Below, piece by piece: positions 60,972 to 64,000 of a stretch of 64,000 nucleotides of DNA. Where the stretch lies: assembly GCF_041929345.1 (NCBI RefSeq), contig NZ_JBHFNQ010000121.1, positions 9,322 through 73,321 on the forward strand, read 5' to 3'. The notes below the pieces were generated by a model. The model searched no databases. It was given only the letters and a program-made list of their open reading frames with translations, and had not been told where the DNA came from. The stretch's first letter is position 1. Each line of letters begins with the position of its first letter. Both the position numbers and the translations under genes were made by a program. The stretch comes from Floridanema aerugineum. GTDB lineage: Bacteria; Cyanobacteriota; Cyanobacteriia; Cyanobacteriales; Aerosakkonemataceae.

Positions 60972-61934
60972 ATGAGTAAAAAAATTGTCGGGATGTTGAG
61001 TTCATATCCCAATCTAAACCAAATGGATTGGTTGTGGCAGCAAACTCCACATAATTTTGGTATTTGGGGCAATATTCAAATGCTTGCCCAAGCTGAAAAA
61101 CCGGATTTTTTATTACTTTATAATTTCGCTGGTTTGCGGAAGGTAACTACCAAAAAGTTTTGGTTTTCCCAACCGGAAAGTTACAATATTTACTACCCGG
61201 AAGAAGAGATGACACAACTACTTCGAGGTGTACCAAAAGAACAGGTTGTCTTTCTTTGGCGAGAACCACCTTTAGAGGAAGTTGTTGGGAGAAATAAGGC
61301 TTCTTATGAGTGGGCAAAAAGTTACTCCGGTTATATTTCTGCGCCAGATGATGCTGCACCAAATCCAGATTATATGCCTGCTATTTGGTATCATTCTAAT
61401 TCTTTTCGGGAGTTAGATGAAATGGGTTGTCCAGAAAAGGTAGAAAGTTGTAGCTGGATAACTTCTGGTATTAGTCGTACTGCTAATCATCGTCAGCGAT
61501 TGGAATTTTTGCGATCGCTAAAATCAAGTAAAATTAAGTTCGATTTATATGGTCGCGGTTTACCAGACTGGGCAAAAGCTGCAGGAGAACTTAACAATAA
61601 ATGGTATGGGATGGCACCTTATTACTATAGTTTAGCGATCGAGAATTACGCTGATAATGATTGGTATATAAGTGAAAAAATGTGGGATGCTTTATTAGCT
61701 TGGTGCTTACCAATTTATTATGGAGGTTCAGCAGCAGATAAATTATTGCCTCCAGGTAGTTTTCTCAGATTACCAAGTTTAGATGAAAAAGGAGTAGCCT
61801 ACATTAAAGAAGTAACTGCTACACCAGATGCTTGGTATGCTGCTAAAGATGCGATCGCACAAGCAAGGCAAATTGTTCTTCACAAGCTAAATCTTCTAGA
61901 ATGGCTATCTAATTTCACAAAAAACTTTTCCTGA
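60972..61934 (+). CDS. GT10-like glycosyltransferase (alpha-1,3-fucosyltransferase family)
   Basis: 320 residues. The C-terminal half carries the GT10 signature: YYSLAIENYADNDWYISEKMWDALLAWCLPIYYGGSAADKLLPPGSFLRL, matching the family's ENS/E-x-YxTEK-pattern (here ENYADNDWYISEK). RVE/AN-type segments precede it (SCSWITSGISRTANHRQRLEFLRSL). Family members transfer fucose or similar 6-deoxy sugars from GDP-donors. The donor remains a family-based inference. It lies 30 bases after the GT4 gene. Confidence 0.75.
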   Translation: MSKKIVGMLSSYPNLNQMDWLWQQTPHNFGIWGNIQMLAQAEKPDFLLLYNFAGLRKVTTKKFWFSQPESYNIYYPEEEMTQLLRGVPKEQVVFLWREPPLEEVVGRNKASYEWAKSYSGYISAPDDAAPNPDYMPAIWYHSNSFRELDEMGCPEKVESCSWITSGISRTANHRQRLEFLRSLKSSKIKFDLYGRGLPDWAKAAGELNNKWYGMAPYYYSLAIENYADNDWYISEKMWDALLAWCLPIYYGGSAADKLLPPGSFLRLPSLDEKGVAYIKEVTATPDAWYAAKDAIAQARQIVLHKLNLLEWLSNFTKNFS

Positions 61935-62027
61935 TTCAGCTTTGGGGAAATTCGGAAAAACGTTTAAACCCTCTCCCCTGCTGTTTTCACAAGCAATTTA
62001 ATTACCGCTAGGCTTTTGGAGATTCCA

Positions 62028-63026
62028 ATGACGGATGGTATTTACATATTAGCTAACGATGTGGTTTACAATCAACTGGTAGCCTTGCTGAACAGTATAG
62101 AAGTAAATGCAGGCAAAGAATATCCAGTTTGTGTAATTCCTTATGACGATCGCCTACAACAAGTTCGCCAGGAAGTTGCAGCGAGAAAAAATGTTCAATT
62201 ACTAGAAGATAAAGCTTGGATCGATCGTTGGGAAAACTTTGCTACAGAAATTTGGCAAGCTCATCCCAGTGCTTTTAATATTTGGCAAGAAAGAGGTCAT
62301 ACAGGTGTTTACCGAATGGGAATGCACCGGAGGTTTGGCGGTTTTGATGGCCCTTTTGAACGGTTTATTTACTTGGATGCTGATATTTTGGTGCTTAATT
62401 CATTAGAACCAATCTTTCAGCGTTTAAATGATTATGACTTTGTAGTTTATGATTTTCAATACAAAGATCCCACTCACGTATACAACGTAAAATCAGACAA
62501 ATTGTTAGAGGTATTTGATAAGGAACGCATTGATTCAGAAATATTTTGCGCTGGTTTGTACGCTTCAAAAAGTGGAATATTTGATGAAGAAAGGAGAAAT
62601 TATCTGTTATCAAAGTTGAGAAAAGGTGAGGCTGAAATATTATACCTAAACGGGCCTGATCAAACTATTCTCAATTACATGGTCATGAAATCTGGGATTC
62701 CTTGCTATAATTTTTCGCGTCATTTGTCGGCAGATGAAGTAACAGGATGTTGTGTAACTTCTCCTCACTTCGAGGTAAGAGATAATGTATTGTACGATAA
62801 AGGAACTAGGTTAACTTATTTACATTACATCGGTTTATCTTCTAAACTATTCAACAGACTTTGTGAAGGAGAAAATATTGATTTTCCCTATCGAGATTTG
62901 TTCCTGCATTATCGTTATTTGCACGAACAAGAATTGCAGCCAAAGTTTACAGGTAAACCAAAACCATATAATCCACCACCCAGTTTAGCAACAAAAGTTT
63001 TGCGAAAATTGGGATTAAAACGTTGA
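62028..63026 (+). CDS. Npun_R2821/R2823-type glycosyltransferase-like protein
   Basis: 332 residues. MTDGIYILANDVVYNQLVALLNSIEVNAG and the metal-binding motif FERFIYLDADILVLNSLEP (D-A-D) indicate a GT-A fold. LNGPDQTILNYMVMKSGIPCYNF and the final LTYLHYIGLSSKLF are family features. These proteins are known mainly from Nostoc and relatives, where they lie in glycan clusters. The start is at 62028; the TTG at 62016 would add four residues. It is a paralogue of the next gene. Confidence 0.8.
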   Translation: MTDGIYILANDVVYNQLVALLNSIEVNAGKEYPVCVIPYDDRLQQVRQEVAARKNVQLLEDKAWIDRWENFATEIWQAHPSAFNIWQERGHTGVYRMGMHRRFGGFDGPFERFIYLDADILVLNSLEPIFQRLNDYDFVVYDFQYKDPTHVYNVKSDKLLEVFDKERIDSEIFCAGLYASKSGIFDEERRNYLLSKLRKGEAEILYLNGPDQTILNYMVMKSGIPCYNFSRHLSADEVTGCCVTSPHFEVRDNVLYDKGTRLTYLHYIGLSSKLFNRLCEGENIDFPYRDLFLHYRYLHEQELQPKFTGKPKPYNPPPSLATKVLRKLGLKR

Positions 63027-63036
63027 GGAAAAACAG

Positions 63037-63942
63037 ATGAGTCGTGGTATTTATATTGTGGCAAATGAGAAAGTAGGGGAAAATGCGATCGCACTTTTAA
63101 ACAGCATCCGCTACTACGATCCTGAAGTGCCAGTATTTTTAATTCCCTTTAATGACGATTACCAAAATTTAGCAGCAACGCTTACCCAGAAACACAACGT
63201 TCAAATTTTTCCCGACCTAGAATTTCTCAATCAATTCACTAATAAAATTGGTGAAATATTCGATCGCGACTTTCTCGCCCTACCCAACAAAATGCGAAAA
63301 CTAGTAGCATGGTTTGGCCCCTTAGATGAATTTCTCTACATCGATACAGACATTATCGTATTTGAAAAAATCGCTAACGTATTAGATTACTTGTCAGAAT
63401 ATGGCTTTATTTGCTGTGATTATCACCACGCAGGTAGAGGACTGCAAGATATTTTTTCCCCCGACATTCGAGAAAAAGCAATATTTAGCGAAGAACAACT
63501 AAGCGATGTTTTCAATAGTGGCTTTTGGGCATCCAAAAAAGGCGCAATTTCCGAAACACAGATGTATGAATTGTTGCGGGAATGTTCCCAACATCGCGAA
63601 TACTTTGACTTTTCTCGCCAAGTTACAGATCAACCAATTCTTAATTACATAATTCTCAAAGCAATTCCCAAACGACTTAACCTCGTGAAAATTCCTGGAG
63701 GAGGGGCTGGTAGTTGGGCGGGTTCAAAACATTTTCAAGAAAAAGATCGCGCCCTTTATGATGGAGAAAAACGGCTACAGTATCTCCATTGGGCTGGTAT
63801 TGCCATGAAACCAGGTGCGCCCTATCAAGAAATTTGGGAATATTACCGTTATCTTAATGAACCGAAACCAACTCAAACATCTACTGCCCAGACAAGTAAT
63901 CTTTGGCAACAAATGATAGCTAAAGTTAAAAATCTGTTCTGA
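63037..63942 (+). CDS. Npun_R2821/R2823-type glycosyltransferase-like protein
   Basis: 301 residues, paralogous to the gene just upstream (10-base spacing). MSRGIYIVANEKVGENAIALLNSIRYYDPEVPVFLIPFNDDY opens it, LDEFLYIDTDIIVFEKIAN gives the D-T-D motif, and TDQPILNYIILKAIPKRLNL and LQYLHWAGIAMKPG follow. It differs enough in sequence to suggest a distinct acceptor or donor. It is the last gene of the cluster in the window. The cluster may continue beyond 64000. Confidence 0.8.
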   Translation: MSRGIYIVANEKVGENAIALLNSIRYYDPEVPVFLIPFNDDYQNLAATLTQKHNVQIFPDLEFLNQFTNKIGEIFDRDFLALPNKMRKLVAWFGPLDEFLYIDTDIIVFEKIANVLDYLSEYGFICCDYHHAGRGLQDIFSPDIREKAIFSEEQLSDVFNSGFWASKKGAISETQMYELLRECSQHREYFDFSRQVTDQPILNYIILKAIPKRLNLVKIPGGGAGSWAGSKHFQEKDRALYDGEKRLQYLHWAGIAMKPGAPYQEIWEYYRYLNEPKPTQTSTAQTSNLWQQMIAKVKNLF

Positions 63943-63950
63943 TATTAGGC

Positions 63951-64000
63951 ACGTTGTTGCGCTGAGAGCGCTCTTATTCCAATGGTGATAAGAGCGCTCT
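63951..64000. repeat. Hairpin repeat at the window edge
   Basis: CACGTTGTTGCGC opens the unit, and AGAGCGCTCTTAT / ATAAGAGCGCTCT arms enclose TCCAATGGTG. It belongs to the GTTGTTGCGC hairpin type at 27335-27374 and is cut by the window end. Confidence 0.7.

Overview
The window looks like a chromosomal segment of a filamentous, non-marine cyanobacterium. The octamer GCGATCGC (HIP1) is very frequent. Typically cyanobacterial genes are present: the NblS/Hik33 kinase beside purD, the photosystem II S4-domain protein, a COP23-type secreted protein, a PEP-CTERM protein, a DnaB intein at the site used in Synechocystis, two Npun_R2821/R2823-type proteins and a tmRNA tag containing NNIVPFAR. Heptamer tandem repeats and many palindromic dispersed repeats fill the intergenic space. 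Genus cannot be fixed from the sequence alone.

Layout. 1-3.5 kb: a PEP-CTERM secreted protein, then an IS200/IS605-type element with divergent tnpA and tnpB. 3.5-20.8 kb: mostly housekeeping genes (grxC-gshB, an oxidoreductase, prmA, serA, a GNAT/S4 operon, a B12-binding radical SAM protein, cysC, an ADP-ribosylglycohydrolase, a MetF-like reductase, trpS). Two related non-autonomous transposons (MITEs) lie between them. 20.8-28.3 kb is an accessory region: a decayed radical SAM fragment, arrays of hairpin repeats, a 1224-residue HTH-NACHT-HEAT protein bracketed by those repeats, two orphan small proteins and an Rpn/DUF4351-like protein. 28.4-36.4 kb: a DUF429 protein, glucan phosphorylase, a three-gene set of secreted COP23 and trypsin-like proteins sharing an FESGG motif, and tmRNA. 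36.6-53.2 kb: an Eis-type acetyltransferase, a phosphoesterase, an orphan PD-(D/E)XK protein, mutS, a DUF2887 gene broken by a third MITE, purD-nblS, an FKBP isomerase, intein-containing dnaB with rplI, and gloB.

53.3-64 kb is a co-directional glycan cluster: galE, a GT11 (fucosyltransferase-like) enzyme, a GT-A glycosyltransferase, two GT4 enzymes around an ABC exporter, a GT10 (fucosyltransferase-like) enzyme and two Npun_R2821/R2823-type glycosyltransferase-like proteins. It probably builds and exports a cell-envelope or extracellular polysaccharide and recalls the heterocyst-envelope (HEP) islands, although no heterocyst gene is seen here. The exporter carries a C-terminal tail resembling a histidine-kinase dimerisation domain without its phosphoacceptor histidine.

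The strongest candidates for undescribed biology are the repeat-bracketed HTH-NACHT-HEAT protein (a possible NLR-like defence or signalling protein), the ABC exporter with its kinase-like tail, and the FESGG-sharing secreted protease/COP23 set. The MITE family is well supported: three copies have matching 18-bp ends and 5-6 bp target duplications, one copy splits a gene and another sits exactly on a stop codon.
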